Source of the DNA: Hydractinia symbiolongicarpus
Lineage: Eukaryota > Cnidaria > Hydrozoa > Anthoathecata > Hydractiniidae
Direction: 5' to 3'
NCBI RefSeq assembly: GCF_029227915.1
Contig: NC_079877.1
Coordinates: 1,550,001 to 1,614,000, forward strand
Length of the DNA stretch: 64,000 nt
Part shown: one piece after another, positions 14,241-28,385 of the stretch
Numbering within the stretch: the first letter of the stretch is position 1
Layout: the number at the start of each line of letters is the position of its first letter
Translations under genes and position numbers: made by a program
The notes under the pieces: model-generated
Database searches by the model: none
What the model saw: the letters and a program-made list of their open reading frames with translations, nothing else
Told to the model about the DNA's origin: nothing

Positions 14241-15660
14241 TAAGTCATTCTTTAATGTGCGACCGATCCTAGCCGTTATCGCGCGCTGAAGAAATAACGA
14301 CAGTTTCAAAAACTACGTTTCATTGACTTCCTAACGGTGTCAGTCCGTATGAATTACAACGGTTGGGTCACATATTCGTCCCCACATGTATTTAGTGATT
14401 TTTATCCGATATTACTAAGTTGTATCGCTTTTAACAGTGAAACGATTGAGTGTGGGACTTAATTGAACTGATTCTGGACTGTTACCTTATAAATGTGATA
14501 AATGAGCCAATTGGTCTCCAAGGAATAACATTCTTTTTAATTTGACATGATTGCTGGAATTTCCCGATTACATTAAGCTCTGTGGTAGCGCTTTATTAAA
14601 AAATTAAGATAAATAAGTCATTTTATAATGTGGGACCATTCCTAGCCGTTAGTTCGCGCTGATGAAGTAGAGACAGTTTCAAAAATTAAATTTCATTGAC
14701 TTTCTAACGTTGGCAGTCCGTTTGAGTTACAACGGTTGCATCACATATTCGTACCAACATGTATTTAGTGATTTTTTTCGATATTACTAAGTTGTATCGC
14801 TTTTAACAGTGAAACGATTGCCTGTGAAACTTAATTGAACCAACTTTGGACTGTGACCTTATAAATGTGATAAGTGAGTCAACTGGACTCCAAGAAATAA
14901 CATTCTTCTTAATTTGACATGATTGCCGGAACTCAGCGATTACACTGGGCGCTGTGATAGTGCTTCATTAAAAAATTTAGATAGATAAGTCATTCTCCAC
15001 TGCGGGACCGATCCTAGCCGTTATCACGCGCTGAAGAAATAGCGACAGTTTCAATAACTACGTTTCATTGACTACCTAACGGTGTCAGTCCGTTTGAGTT
15101 ACAATGGTTGGGTCACATATTCGTCCCCACATGTATTTAATGATTTTAATCCGATATTACTAAGTTGTATCCTTCTTAACAGTGAAACGATTGACTGTGG
15201 GACTTAATTGAACTGATTCTAGACTGTGACTTTAGGAATGTGATAAGTGAGCCAATTGGACCCCAAGAAATAACATTCTTCTTAGTTTGACGTGATTGCC
15301 GGAACTCAGCGATTACACTGGGCGCTGTGGTAGCGCTTCATTTAAATATTCAGATAAATAAGCAATTTTTTACTGTGGGACCAATCCTAGCCATTATCGC
15401 GCGCTGAAGAAATAGCGACAGTTTCAAAAACTACATTTCAATGACTTTCAAACGGTATCAGTCCGTTTGAGTTACAACAGTTGCGTCACATATTCGCACC
15501 AACATGTAGTTAGTGATTTTTTTCCGATATTACTAAGTTGTATCGCTTTTAACAGTGAAACGATTGCCTGTGGAACTTAATTGAACTAACTTTAGACTGT
15601 GACCTTATAAATGTGATTTGTGAGTCAACTGGACTCCAAGAAATAACATTCTTCTTAATT
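14240..15660. repeat. Mixed monomers between the 13-mer-spaced copies
   Basis: About four full-length monomers lie here, including subtypes with TTTCCCGATTACATTAAGC, TTCTCCACTGCGGGACC and TTTAAATATTCAGATAAATAAGC. Parts resemble 8.9-9.6 kb, for example the ACTGCGGGACC monomers near 9,033 and 14,999. No non-satellite sequence is present. Confidence 0.65.
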
Positions 15661-16406
15661 TGACATGATTGCCGGAACTCAGCGATTACACTGGCCGCTG
15701 TGATAGTTCTTAATTATAAAATTTAGATAGATAAGTCATTCTTTACTGTGCGACCGATCCTAGCCGTTATCGCGCGCTGAAGCAATAGCGACAGTTTCAA
15801 AACTACGTTTCATTGACTTCCTAACGGTGTCAGTCCGTTTGAGTTACAATGGTTGGGTTACATATTTGTCCCCACATGTATTTAATGATTTTTATCCGAT
15901 ATTACTAAGTTGTATCGCTTTAAACAGTGCAACGATTGACTGTGGGACTTAATTGAACTGATTCTAGACTGTGACCTTAAGAATGTGATAAGTGAGCCAA
16001 TTGGACCCCAAGAAATAACATTCTTCTTACTTTGACGTGATTGCCGGAACTCAGCGATTACACTGGGCGCTGTGGTAGCGCTTCATTTAAATATTTAGAT
16101 AAATAAGTAATTTTTTACTGTGGGACCAATCCTAGCCATTATCGCGCGCTAAAGAAATAGCGACAGTTTCAAAAACTACGTTTCATTGACTTCCTAACGG
16201 TGTCAGTCCGTTTGAGATACAACGGTTGCGTCACATATTCGTACTAACATGTATTTAGTGATTTTTATCCGATATTACTAAGTTGTATCGCTTTTAACAG
16301 TGAAACGATTGTGTGTGGGACTTAATTGAACTGATTCTGGACTGTTGCCTTATAAATGTGATAAATGAGCCAATTGGTCTCCAAGGAATAACATTCTTTT
16401 TAATTT
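15661..16406. repeat. Tandem dimer duplication, copy 1
   Basis: A two-monomer unit of 746 bp is followed immediately by a near-identical copy at 16,407-17,152. Both contain GTTCTTAATTATAAAATTTAG, CGCTGAAGCAATAGCG and CGCGCTAAAGAAATAG, and both end in GGTCTCCAAGGAATAAC before ATTCTTTTTAATTTG. Copy 1 has GGTTACATATTTGTCC where copy 2 has GGTCACATATTCGTCC. Confidence 0.85.
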
Positions 16407-19087
16407 GACATGATTGCCGGAACTCAGCGATTACACTGGCCGCTGTGATAGTTCTTAATTATAAAATTTAGATAGATAAGTCATTCTTTACTGTGCGACC
16501 GATCCTAGCCGTTATCGCGCGCTGAAGCAATAGCGACAGTTTCAAAAACTACGTTTCATTGACTTCCTAACGGTGTCAGTCCGTTTGAGTTACAATGGTT
16601 GGGTCACATATTCGTCCCCACATGTATTTAATGATTTTTATCCGATATTACTAAGTTGTATCGCTTTAAACAGTGCAACGATTGACTGTGGGACTTAATT
16701 GAACTGATTCTAGACTGTGACCTTAAGAATGTGATAAGTGAGCCAATTGGACCCCAAGAAATAACATTCTTCTTACTTTGACGTGATTGCCGGAACTCAG
16801 CGATTACACTGGGCGCTGTGGTAGCGCTTCATTTAAATATTTAGATAAATAAGTAATTTTTTACTGTGGGACCAATCCTAGCCATTATCGCGCGCTAAAG
16901 AAATAGCGACAGTTTCAAAAACTACGTTTCATTGACTTCCTAACTGTGTCAGTCCGTTTGAGATACAACGGTTGCGTCACATATTCGTACTAACATGTAT
17001 TTAGTGATTTTTATCCGATATTACTAAGTTGTATCGCTTTTAACAGTGAAACGATTGTGTGTGGGACTTAATTGAACTGATTCTGGACTGTTGCCTTATA
17101 AATGTGATAAATGAGCCAATTGGTCTCCAAGGAATAACATTCTTTTTAATTTGACATGATTGCTGGAATTCCACGATTACATTAAGCTCTGTGGTAGCGC
17201 TTTATTTAAAAATTTAGATGAAAAAGTCTTTTTTTACAGTGGGACCAATCCTGGCCGTTAGCACGCGCTGAATGAATAGGAACAGTTTCAAAGACTACAT
17301 TTCATTGACTTTCTAGCGGTATAAATCCGTTTGAGTTACTACGGTTGTGTCACATATTCGTACCAACATGTATTTAGGGATAGTGTTCGGATCTTACTAG
17401 GCTGCATCGCTTTTAACAGTGAAACGTTTCTCTGTGGGACTTAATTGAACTGATTTTGGACTTTGACCTTATAAATGTGATAAATGAGCCAGTTTGACTA
17501 CAAGAAATAACAGTGTTCTTAATTTGACATAATTGCTGGAACTCAGCAATTACACTGGGTGCTGTGGTAGCGCTTTATTAAAAAATTAGGATAAATAAGT
17601 CATTTTCTAATGTGGGACCATTCCTAGCCGTTAGTTCGCGCTGATGAAGTAGAGACAGTTTCAAAAATTAAATTTCATTGACTTTCTAACGTTGTCAATC
17701 CGTTTGAGTTACAACGCTTGCATCACATATTCGTACCAACATGTATTTAGTGATTTTTTTTCGATATTACTAAGTTGTATCGCTTTTAACAGTGAAACGA
17801 TTGACTGTGGGACTTAATTGAACTGATTCCGGACTGTGACCTTATAAATGTCATAGATGAGCCAATTGGACACCAAGGAATAACATTCTTCTTAATTCGA
17901 CACGATTGCTGGATTTCAGGAATTACACTAGGCTCTGTGGTAGCATTTTATTTAAAAATTTAGATAAATAAGTCTTTTTATACTGTGGGACCAATCCTGG
18001 CCATTAGCACGCGCTGAAGAAATAGAGAGATTCTCAAAATTACATTTCATTGACTTCTTGGCGGTATCAATCCGTTTGAGTTACAACAGTTGTGTCACAT
18101 AGTCGTACCAACATGTATTTAGTGTTATTTTTCTGATATTACTAAGTTGTATCGCTTTTAACAGTGAAACGATTGACTGTGGGACTTAATTGAACTGATT
18201 CCGGACTGTGACCTTATAAATGTGATAGATGAGCCAATTGGACACCAAAGAATAACATTCTTCTTAATTCGACATGATTGCTGGATTTCAGGAATTACAC
18301 TAGGCTCTGTGGTAGCATTTTATTTAAAAATTTTGATGAATAAATCTTTTTATACTGTGGGACCAATCATGGCCGTTAGCACGCGCTGAAGAAATAGAGA
18401 GATTCTCAAAAACTACATTTCATTGACTTCTTGGCGGTATCAATCCGTTTGAGTTACAACAGTTGTGTCACATAGTCGTACCAACATGTATTTAGTGTTA
18501 TTTTTCTGATATTACTAAGTTATATCACTTTTAACAGTGAAACGTTTCACTGTGGGACTTAATTGAACTGATTTTGGACTTTGACCATATAAATGTGATA
18601 AATGAGCCAGTTTGACCACAAGAAATAACAGTGTTCTTAATTTGACATGATTGGTGGAATTTAGAGATTACACTGGGCGCTGTGGTAACGCTTTATTTAA
18701 AAATTAAGATAAATAAGTCATATTTTACTGTGGGACCAATCCCAGCCGTTATCGCGCGCTGAAGAAATAGCGACAGTTTCAAAATCTACATTTCAATGAC
18801 TTTCTAACAGTATCAGTCCGTTTGAGTTACAACAGTTGCGTCACATATTCGCACCAACATGTAGTTAGTGATTTTTTTCCGATATTACTAAGTTGTATCG
18901 CTTTTAACAGTGAAACGATTGCCTGTGGAACTTAATTGAACTAACATTAGACTGTGACCTTATAAATGTGATTTGTGAGTCAACTGGACTCCAAGAAATA
19001 ACATTCTTCTTAATTTAACATGATTGCCGGAACTCAGCGATTACACTGGGCGCTGTGATAGTGCTTCATTAAAAAATTTAGATAGAT
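16397..19087. repeat. 13-mer-spaced duplication, right copy
   Basis: This is the partner of about 11,550-14,240. It ends near 19,090, where GATAGATAAGTCATTCTTTA switches from the TGTGCGACCGATCC subtype of the left copy to TGTGGGACCAATCCTGG. Confidence 0.85.
16407..17152. repeat. Tandem dimer duplication, copy 2
   Basis: This is the second 746-bp copy. Its beginning is also the left edge of the right-hand 13-mer-spaced copy, so the dimer expansion and the 13-mer duplication share a junction near 16,400. It has CTAACTGTGTCAG where copy 1 has CTAACGGTGTCAG. Confidence 0.85.
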
Positions 19088-19099
19088 AAGTCATTCTTT

Positions 19100-22000
19100 A
19101 CTGTGGGACCAATCCTGGCCGTTAGCACGCGCTGAAGAAATAGAGACATTCTAAAAGACTACATTTCATTGACTTCTTGGCGGTATCAATCCGTTTGGGT
19201 TACAACAGTTGTGTCACATAGTCGTACCAACATGTATTTAGTGTTATTTTTCTGATATTACTAAGTTATATCACTTTTAACAGTGAAACGATTGCCTGTG
19301 GAACTTAATTGAAATAAGTTTGGCCTGTGACCTTATAAATGTGATTTGTGAGTCAACTGGACTCCAAGAAATAACATTTTTCTTAATTTGACATGATTGC
19401 CGGAACTCAGCGATTACACTGGGCGCTGTGATAGTGCTTCATTAAAAAATTTAGATAGATAAGTTATTCTTTACTGTGCGACCGATCCTAGCCGTTATCG
19501 AGCGCTGAAGAAATAGCGACAGTTTCCAAAACTACGTTTCATTGACTTCCTAACGGTGTCAGTCCGTTTGAGTTACAATGGTTGGGTCACATATTCGTCC
19601 CCACACGTATTTAGTGATTTTTATCCGATATTACTAAGTTGTATCGCTTTTAACAGTAAAACGATTGACTATGGGACTTAACTGAACTGATTCTGGACTG
19701 TTACCTTATAAATGTGATAAATGAGCCAAATGGTTTCCAAGGAATAAAATTCTTTTTAATTTGTCATGATTGCTGGAATTTCGCGATTACATTAAGCTCT
19801 GTGGTAGCGCTTTATTTAAAAATTTAGATAAATAAACCTTTTTTTACTGTGGGACCAATCCTGGCCGTTAGCACGCGCTGAAGAAATAGAGACATTCTAA
19901 AAGACTAAATTTCATTGACTTCTTGGCGGTATCAATCCGTTTGAGTTACAACAGTTGTGTCACATAGTCGTACCAACATGTATTTAGTGTTATTTTTCTG
20001 ATATTAATAAGTTATATCACTTTTTAACAGTGAAACGATTGCCTGTGGAACTTAATTGAAATACGTTTGGCCTGTGACCTTATAAATGTGATAAGTGAGA
20101 CAACTGGATCCAAGAAATAACATTCTTCTTAAGTTGACATAATTGCCGGAACTCAGCGATTACACTGGGCGCTGTGGTAGCACTTCATTATAAAATTTAA
20201 ATAAATCAGTCATTTTTTACTGTGGGACGAGTCCTAGCCGTTATAGCGCGCTGAAGAAGTAGCGACAGTTTCAAAAACTAAATTTCAATGACCATCTAAC
20301 GGTATCAGTCCGTTTGAGTTACAACAGTTGCGGCACATATTCGTACCAACATGTAGTTAGTGATATTTTTCCGATATTACTAAGTTGTATCGCTTTTAAC
20401 AGTGAAACGATTGCCTGTGAAACTTAATTGAACTAACTTTGGACTGTGAACTTATAAATATGATAAGTGAGTCAACTGGACACCAAGAAATAACATTCTT
20501 CTTAATTTGACATGATTGCCGGAACTCAGCGATTACACTGGGCGCTATGATAGTGCTTCATTAAAAAAATTTAGATAGATAAGTCATTCTTTGCTGTGGG
20601 ACCGATCCTAGCCGTTATAGCGCGCTGAAGAAATAGCGACAGTTTTAAAAACTACGTTTCATTGACTTCCTAACGGTGTCAGTCCGTTTGAGTTACAATG
20701 GTTGGGTCACATATTCGTCCCCACACGTATTTAGTGATTTTTATCCGATATTACTAAGTTGTATCGCTTTTAACAGTGAAACGATTGATTGTGGGACTTA
20801 ACTGAACTGATTCTGGACTGTGACCTTATAAATGTGATAAATGAGCCAGTTTGACTACAAGAAATAACAGTGTTCTTAATTTGACATGATTGCTGGAACT
20901 CAGCGATTACACTGTGTGCTGTGGTAGCGCTTTATTTAAGAATTAACATAAATTAGTCCTTTTCTAATGTGGGACCAGTCCTAGCCGTTAGTTCGCGCTG
21001 AAGAAATAGCGACAGTTTCTAAAACTACGTTTCATTGACTTCCTAACGGTGTCAATCCGTTTGAGTTACAACGATTGCATCACATATTTGTACCAACATG
21101 TATTTAGTGATTTTTTTTTGATATTACTAAGTTGTATCGCTTTTAACAGTGAAACGATTGACTGTGGGACTTAATTGAACTGATTCTGGACTGTGACCCT
21201 ATAAATGTGATAGATGAGCAAAATTGGACTCCCAGGAATAACATTCTTCTTAATTCGACATGATTGCTGGATTTTAGGAATTACACTAGGCTCTGTGGTA
21301 GCGCTTTATTTAAAAATTTAGATAAATAAGTCTTTTTTTTACTGTGGGACCAATCATGGCCGTTTGCACGCGCTGAAAAAATAGAGAGATTCTTAAAAAC
21401 TACATTTCATTGACCTCTTGCCGGTATCAATCCGTGTGAGTTAAAACGGTTGCGTCACATATTCGTACCAACATGTATTTAGTGATATTTTTCGGATATT
21501 ACTAAGTTATATCGCTTTTAACAGTGAAACGATTGACTCTGGGTCTTAATATGAAGTAACGTTGGACTGCGACCTTATAAATATGATAAATGAGCCAATT
21601 GGACTCCAAGGAATAACATTTTTCTTAATTCGACATGATTGCTGGAATTCAGCGATTACACTAGTATCTGTGGTAGCGCTTTCTTTTAAAATTTAGATAA
21701 TTAAGTCTTTCTTTACTGTGGGACCAATCCTAGCGGTTAGTTCGCGCTGAAGAAATAGAGACAGTTTCAAAAACTACATTTCATGGACTTTCTAGCGGTA
21801 TAAATCCGTTTGAGTTACTACGGCTGCGTCACATATTCGTAGCAACATGTATTTAGCGATAGTGTTCGGATATTACTAGGCTGCATCGCTTTTAACAGTG
21901 TAACGTTTCACTGTGGGACTTAATTGAACTGATTTTGGACTTTGACCTTATAAATGTGATAAATGAGCCAGTTTGACCACATGAAATAACAGTGTTCTTA

Positions 22001-22220
22001 ATTTGACATGATTGGTGGAATTTAGAGATTACACTGGGCGCTGTTGTAACGCTTTATTAAAAAATTAAGATAAATAAGTCATTTTTTACTGTGGGACCAA
22101 TCCTAGCGGTTAGTTTGCGCTGAAGAAATAGAGACAGTTTCAAAAACTACATTTCATGGACTTTCTAACGTTGTCAATCCGTTTGAGTTACAACGGTTGC
22201 GTCACATATTCGTACCAACA
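19100..22220. repeat. 12-mer-spaced duplication, left copy (~3.1 kb)
   Basis: This matches about 23,578-26,697 at an offset of 4,477-4,478 bp, 12 monomers. Shared rare markers are CCGTTTGGGTTACAAC, TTAAGTTGACATAA, TTTAAATAAATCAGTC, GACCATCTAACGG, AATTAGTCCTTTTC, GAGCAAAATTGGACTCCC and GGGTCTTAATATGAAG. Differences are sparse apart from one ~65-bp tract near 19,964-20,030. Confidence 0.88.
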
Positions 22221-23578
22221 TGTATTTAGTGATTTTTTTTCGATATTACTAAGTTGTATCGCTTTTAACAGTGAAACGATTGACTGTGGGACTTAATTGA
22301 ACTGATTCCGGACTGTGACCTTATAAATGTAATAGATGAGCCAATTGGACCCCAAGGATTAACATTCTTCTTAAGTCGACATGATTGCTGGATTTCAGGA
22401 ATTACACTAGGCTCTGTGGAAGCATTTTATTTAAAAATTTAGATAAATAAGTCTTTTTATACTGTGGGACCAATCCTGGCCGTTAGCACGCGCTGAAGAA
22501 ATAGAGAGATTCTCAAAAACTACATTTCATTGACTTCTTGCCGGTATCAATCCGTTTGAGTTACAACGGTTGCGTGACATATTCGTACCAACATTTACTT
22601 AGTGATATTTTTCGGATATTTCTAAGTTATATCGCTTTTAACAGTGAAACGATTGACTCTGGGACTTAATTGAACTGATTCTGGACTGTGAACTTATAAA
22701 TGTGATAGATGAGCTAATTGGACTCCAAGGAATAACATTCTTCTTAATTCGGCATGATTGCTGGAATTCAGCGATTACACTAGGATCTCTGGTAGCGCCT
22801 TCTTCAAAAATTTAGATAAATAAGTCTTTTTTTACTGTGGGACCAATCCTGGCCGTTAGCACGCGCTGAAGAAATAGAGACATTCTAAAAGACTACATTT
22901 CATTGACTTCTTGGCGGTATCAATCCGTTTGAGTTACAACAGTTGTGTCACATAGTCGTACCAACATGTATTTAGTGTTATTTTTCTGATATTACTAAGT
23001 TATATCACTTTTAACAGTGAAACGATTGCCTGTGGAGCTTAATTGAAATAAGTTTGGCCTGTGACCTTATAAATGTGATAAGTGAGTCAACTGGACACCA
23101 AGAAATAACATTCTTAATTTGACATGATTGCCGGAACTCAGCGATTACACTGGGCGCTGTGATAGTGCTTCATTAAAAAGATTTAGATAGATAAGTCATT
23201 CTTTACTGTGGGACCGATCCTAGCCGTTATTTCGCGCTGAAGAAATAGCGACAGTTTGAAAAACTACGTTTTATTGACTTCCTAACGGTGTCAGTCCGTT
23301 TGAGTTACAATGGTTGGGTCACATATTCGTCCCCACACGTATTTAGTGATTTTTATCCGATATTACTAAGTTGTATCGCTTTTAACAGTGAAACGATTGA
23401 CTGTGGGACTTAACTGAACTGATTCTGGACTGTGACCTTATAAATGTGATAAATGAGCCAAATGGTCTCCAAGGAATAACATCCTTTTTAATTTGTCATG
23501 ATTGCTGGAAATCCGCGATTACATTAACCTCTGTGGTAGCGCTTTATATAAAAATTTAGATAAATAAGTCTTTTTTTA
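22220..23578. repeat. Spacer monomers between the 12-mer-spaced copies
   Basis: About four full-length monomers lie here, mainly the CGACATGATTGCTGGATTTC and GGATCTCTGG subtypes. They are related to those at 18-19 kb and 26.8-27.6 kb. Near 23,112 the monomer end is shortened to ACATTCTTAATTTG, a 3-bp slippage deletion. Nothing other than satellite sequence is present. Confidence 0.7.
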
Positions 23579-26500
23579 CTGTGGGACCAATCCTGGCCGT
23601 TAGCACGCGCTGAAGAAATAGAGACATTCTAAAAGACTACATTTCATTGACTTCTTGGCGGTATCAATCCGTTTGGGTTACAACAGTTGTGTCACATAGT
23701 CGTACAAACATGTATTTAGTGTTATTTTTCTGATATTACTAAGTTATATCACTTTTAACAGTGAAACGATTGCCTGTGGAACTGAATTGAAATAAGTTTG
23801 GCCTGTGACCTTATAAATGTGATTTGTGAGTCAACTGGACTCCAAGAAATAACATTTTTCTTAATTTGACATGATTGCCGGAACTCAGCGATTAAACTGG
23901 GCGCTGTGATAGTGCTTCATTAAAAAATTTAGATAGATAAGTTATTCTTTACTGTGCGACCGATCCTAGCCGTTATCGAGCGCTGAAGAAATAGCGACAG
24001 TTTCCAAAACTACGTTTCATTGACTTCCTAACGGTGTCAGTCCGTTTGAGTTACAATGGTTGGGTCACATATTCGTCCCCACACGTATTTAGTGATTTTT
24101 ATCCGATATTACTAAGTTGTATCGCTTTTAACAGTGAAACGATTGACTATGGGACTTAACTGAACTGATTCTGGACTGTTACCTTATAAATGTGATAAAT
24201 GAGCCAAATGGTCTCCAAGGAATAACATTCTTTTTAATTTGTCATGATTGCTGGAATTTCGCGATTACATTAAGCTCTGTGGTAGCACTTTATTTAAAAA
24301 TTTAGATAAATAAGTCTTTTTTTACTGTGGGACCAATCCTGGCCGTTAGCACGCGCTGAAGAAATAGAGACATTCTAAAAGACTAAATTTCATTGACTTC
24401 TTGGCGGTATCAATCCGTTTGAGTTACAACAGTTGTGTCACATATTCGTCCCCACACGTATTTAGTGATTTTTATCCGATATTACTAAGTTGTATCGCTT
24501 TTAACAGTGAAACGATTGCCTGTGGAACTTAATTGAAATACGTTTGGCCTGTGACCTTATAAATGTGATAAGTGAGACAACTGGATCCAAGAAATAACAT
24601 TCTTCTTAAGTTGACATAAATGCCGGAACTCAGCGATTACACTGGGCGCTGTGGTAGCACTTCATTATAAAATTTAAATAAATCAGTCATTTTTTACTGT
24701 GGGACGAGTCCTAGCCGTTATAGCGCGCTGAAGAAGTAGCGACAGTTTCAAAAACTAAATTTCAATGACCATCTAACGGTATCAGTCCGTTTGAGTTACA
24801 ACAGTTGCGGCACATATTCGTACCAACATGTAGTTAGTGATATTTTTCCGATATTACTAAGTTGTATCGCTTTTAACAGTGAAACGATTGCCTGTGAAAC
24901 TTAATTGAACTAACTTTGGACTGTGAACTTATAAATATGATAAGTGAGTCAACTGGACACCAAGAAATAACATTCTTCTTAATTTGACATGATTGCCGGA
25001 ACTCAGCGATTACACTGGGCGCTATGATAGTGCTTCATTAAAAAAATTTAGATAGATAAGTCATTCTTTGCTGTGGGACCGATCCTAGCCGTTATAGCGC
25101 GCTGAAGAAATAGCGACAGTTTTAAAAACTACGTTTCATTGACTTCCTAACGGTGTCAGTCCGTTTGAGTTACAATGGTTGGGTCACATATTCGTCCCCA
25201 CACGTATTTAGTGATTTTTATCCGATATTACTAAGTTGTATCGCTTTTAACAGTGAAACGATTGATTGTGGGACTTAACTGAACTGATTCTGGACTGTGA
25301 CCTTATAAATGTGATAAATGAGCCAGTTTGACTACAAGAAATAACAGTGTTCTTAATTTGACATGATTGCTGGAACTCAGCGATTACACTGTGTGCTGTG
25401 GTAGCGCTTTATTTAAGAATTAAGATAAATTAGTCCTTTTCTAATGTGGGACCAGTCCTAGCCGTTAGTTCGCGCTGAAGAAATAGCGACAGTTTCTAAA
25501 ACTACGTTTCATTGACTTCCTAACGGTGTCAATCCGTTTGAGTTACAACGATTGCATCACATATTTGTACCAACATGTATTTAGTGATTTTTTTTTGATA
25601 TTACTAAGTTGTATCGCTTTTAACAGTGAAACGATTGACTGTGGGACTTAATTGAACTGATTCTGGACTGTGACCCTATAAATGTGATAGATGAGCAAAA
25701 TTGGACTCCCAGGAATAACATTCTTCTTAATTCGACATGATTGCTGGATTTTAGGAATTACACTAGGCTCTGTGGTAGCGCTTTATTTAAAAATTTAGAT
25801 AAATAAGTCTTTTTTTTACTGTGGGACCAATCATGGCCGTTTGCACGCGCTGAAAAAATAGAGAGATTCTTAAAAACTACATTTCATTGACCTCTTGCCG
25901 GTATCAATCCGTGTGAGTTACAACGGTTGTGTCACATATTCGTACCAACATGTATTTAGTGATATTTTTCGGATATTACTAAGTTATATCGCTTTTAACA
26001 GTGAAACGATTGACTCTGGGTCTTAATATGAAGTAACGTTGGACTGCGACCTTATAAATATGATAAATGAGCCAATTGGACTCCAAGGAATAACATTCTT
26101 CTTAATTCGACATGATTGCTGGAATTCAGCGATTACACTAGTATCTGTGGTAGCGCTTTCTTTAAAAATTTAGATAATTAAGTCTTTCTTTACTGTGGGA
26201 CCAATCCTAGCGGTTAGTTCGCGCTGAAGAAATAGAGACAGTTTCAAAAACTACATTTCATGGACTTTCTAGCGGTATAAATCCGTTTGAGTTACTACGG
26301 CTGCGTCACATATTCGTAGCAACATGTATTTACCGATAGTGTTCGGATATTACTAGGCTGCATCGCTTTTAACAGTGTAACGTTTCACTGTGGGACTTAA
26401 TTGAACTGATTTTGGACTTTGACCTTATAAATGTGATAAATGAGCCAGTTTGACCACATGAAATAACAGTGTTCTTAATTTGACATGATTGGTGGAATTT

Positions 26501-26697
26501 AGAGATTACACTGGGCGCTGTTGTAACGCTTTATTAAAAAATTAAGATAAATAAGTCATTTTTTACTGTGGGACCAATCCTAGCGGTTAGTTTGCGCTGA
26601 AGAAATAGAGACAGTTTCAAAAACTACATTTCATGGACTTTCTAACGTTGTCAATCCGTTTGAGTTACAACGGTTGCGTCACATATTCGTACCAACT
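23578..26697. repeat. 12-mer-spaced duplication, right copy
   Basis: This is the partner of 19,100-22,220. It ends where the left copy reads AACATGTATTTAGTGATTTT and this one reads AACTTGTATTTAGTGACTTT. It contains the replaced tract at about 24,441-24,508. Confidence 0.88.
24441..24508. repeat. Short replaced tract (conversion-like) in the 12-mer-spaced copy
   Basis: The allele at about 19,964-20,030 reads CATAGTCGTACCAACATG, TTATTTTTCTGATATTAATAAG and ATATCACTTTTT. Here the sequence is CATATTCGTCCCCACACG, GATTTTTATCCGATATTAC and GTATCGCTTTT. The replacement string is found in a neighbouring monomer near 24,067-24,130. Sequence on both sides still matches at the 12-monomer offset, so a patch of about 65 bp was exchanged without moving the flanks. 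Confidence 0.7.
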
Positions 26698-28385
26698 TGT
26701 ATTTAGTGACTTTTTTCCGATATTACTAAGTTGTATCGCTTTAAACAGTGAAACGATTGACTGTGCGACTTAATTCAACTGATTCTGGACTGTGACCTTA
26801 TAAATGTGATAAATGAGCCAATTGGACTCCAAGGAATAACATTCTTCTTAATTTGACATGATTGCTGGATTTCAGGAATTACACTAGGCTCTGTGGTAGC
26901 GCTTTATTTAAAAATTTAGATAAATAAGTCTTTTTTTACTGTGGGACCAATCCTGGCCGTTAGCACGCGCTGAAGAAATAGAGAGATTCTCAAAAACTAC
27001 ATTTCATTGACTTCTTGCTGGTATCAATCCGTTTGAGTTACAACGGTTGTGTCACATATTCGTACCAACATGTATTTAGTGATATTTTTCGGATTTTACT
27101 AAGTTATATCGCTTCTAACAGTGAAACGATTGACTCTGGGACTTAATTGAACTGATTCTGGACTGTGAACTTATAAATGTGATAGATGAGCAAATTGGAC
27201 TCCAAGGAATAACATTCTTCTTAATTCGACATGATTGCTGGATTTCAGGAATTACACTAGTATCTGTGGTAGCACTTTTTTTAAAAATTTAGATAAATAA
27301 GTCTTTTTTTACTGTGGGACCAATCCTGGCTGTTAGCACGCGCTGAAGAAATAGAGACATTCTAAAAGACTACATTTCATTGACTTCTTGGTGGTATCAA
27401 TCCGTTTGAGTTACAACGGTTGTGTCACATAGTCGTACCAACATGTATTTAGTGTTATTTTTCTGATATTACTAAGTTATATCACTTTTAACAGTGAAAC
27501 GATTGCCTGTGGAACTTGATTGAAATAAGTTTGGCCTGTGACGTTATAAATGTGATAAGTGAGTCAACTGGACCCAGAAATAACATTCCTCTTAATTTGA
27601 CATGATTGCCGGAACTCAGCGATTACACTGGGCGCTGTGGTAGCACTTCGTTATAAAATTTACATAAATCAGTCATTTTTTACTGTAGGACCAATCGTAG
27701 CTGTTATCGCGCGCTGAAAAAATTGAGACAGTTTCCAGAACTACATTTCATGGACTTTCTAACGTTGTCAATCCGTTTGAGTTACAACGTTTGCGTCACA
27801 TATTCGTACCAACATGTATTTAGTGACTTTTTTCCGATATTACTAAGTTGTATCGCTTTAAACAGTGAAACGATTGACTGTGCAACTTAATTCAACTGAT
27901 TCTGGACTGTGACCTTATAAATGTGATAAATGAGCCAATTGGACTCCAAGGAATAACATTCTTCTTAATTCGACATGATTGCTGGATTTCAGGAATGACA
28001 CTAGGCTCTGTGGTAGCGCTTTATTTAAAAATTTAGATAAATAAGTCTTTTTTTACTGTGGGACCAATCCTGGCCGTTAGCACGCGCTGAAGAAATAGAG
28101 AGATTCTAAAAGACTAAATTTCATTGACTTCTTGCTGGTATCAATCCGTTTGAGTTACAACGGTTGCGTCACATATTCGTACCAACATGTATTTAGTGAT
28201 ATTTTTCGGATGTTACTAAGTTATATCGCTTCTAACAGTGAAACGATTGACTCTGGGACTTAATTGAACTGATTCTGGACTGTGAACTTATAAATGTGAT
28301 AGATGAGCCAATTGGACTCCAAGGAATAACATTCTTCTTAATTCGACATGATTGCTGGATTTCAGGAATTACACTAGGCTCTGTG
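26697..28385. repeat. Mixed monomers with local 3- and 5-mer echoes
   Basis: This holds about 4-5 monomers. The variant CTTTAAACAGTGAAACG followed by GTGCGACTTAATTCAAC occurs near 26,740, again in a close form near 27,860 and once more near 29,715. Monomers of the CTGGATTTCAGGAATTAC subtype recur between them. Exchange has been repeated here, but I could not define a clean unit. Confidence 0.65.
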
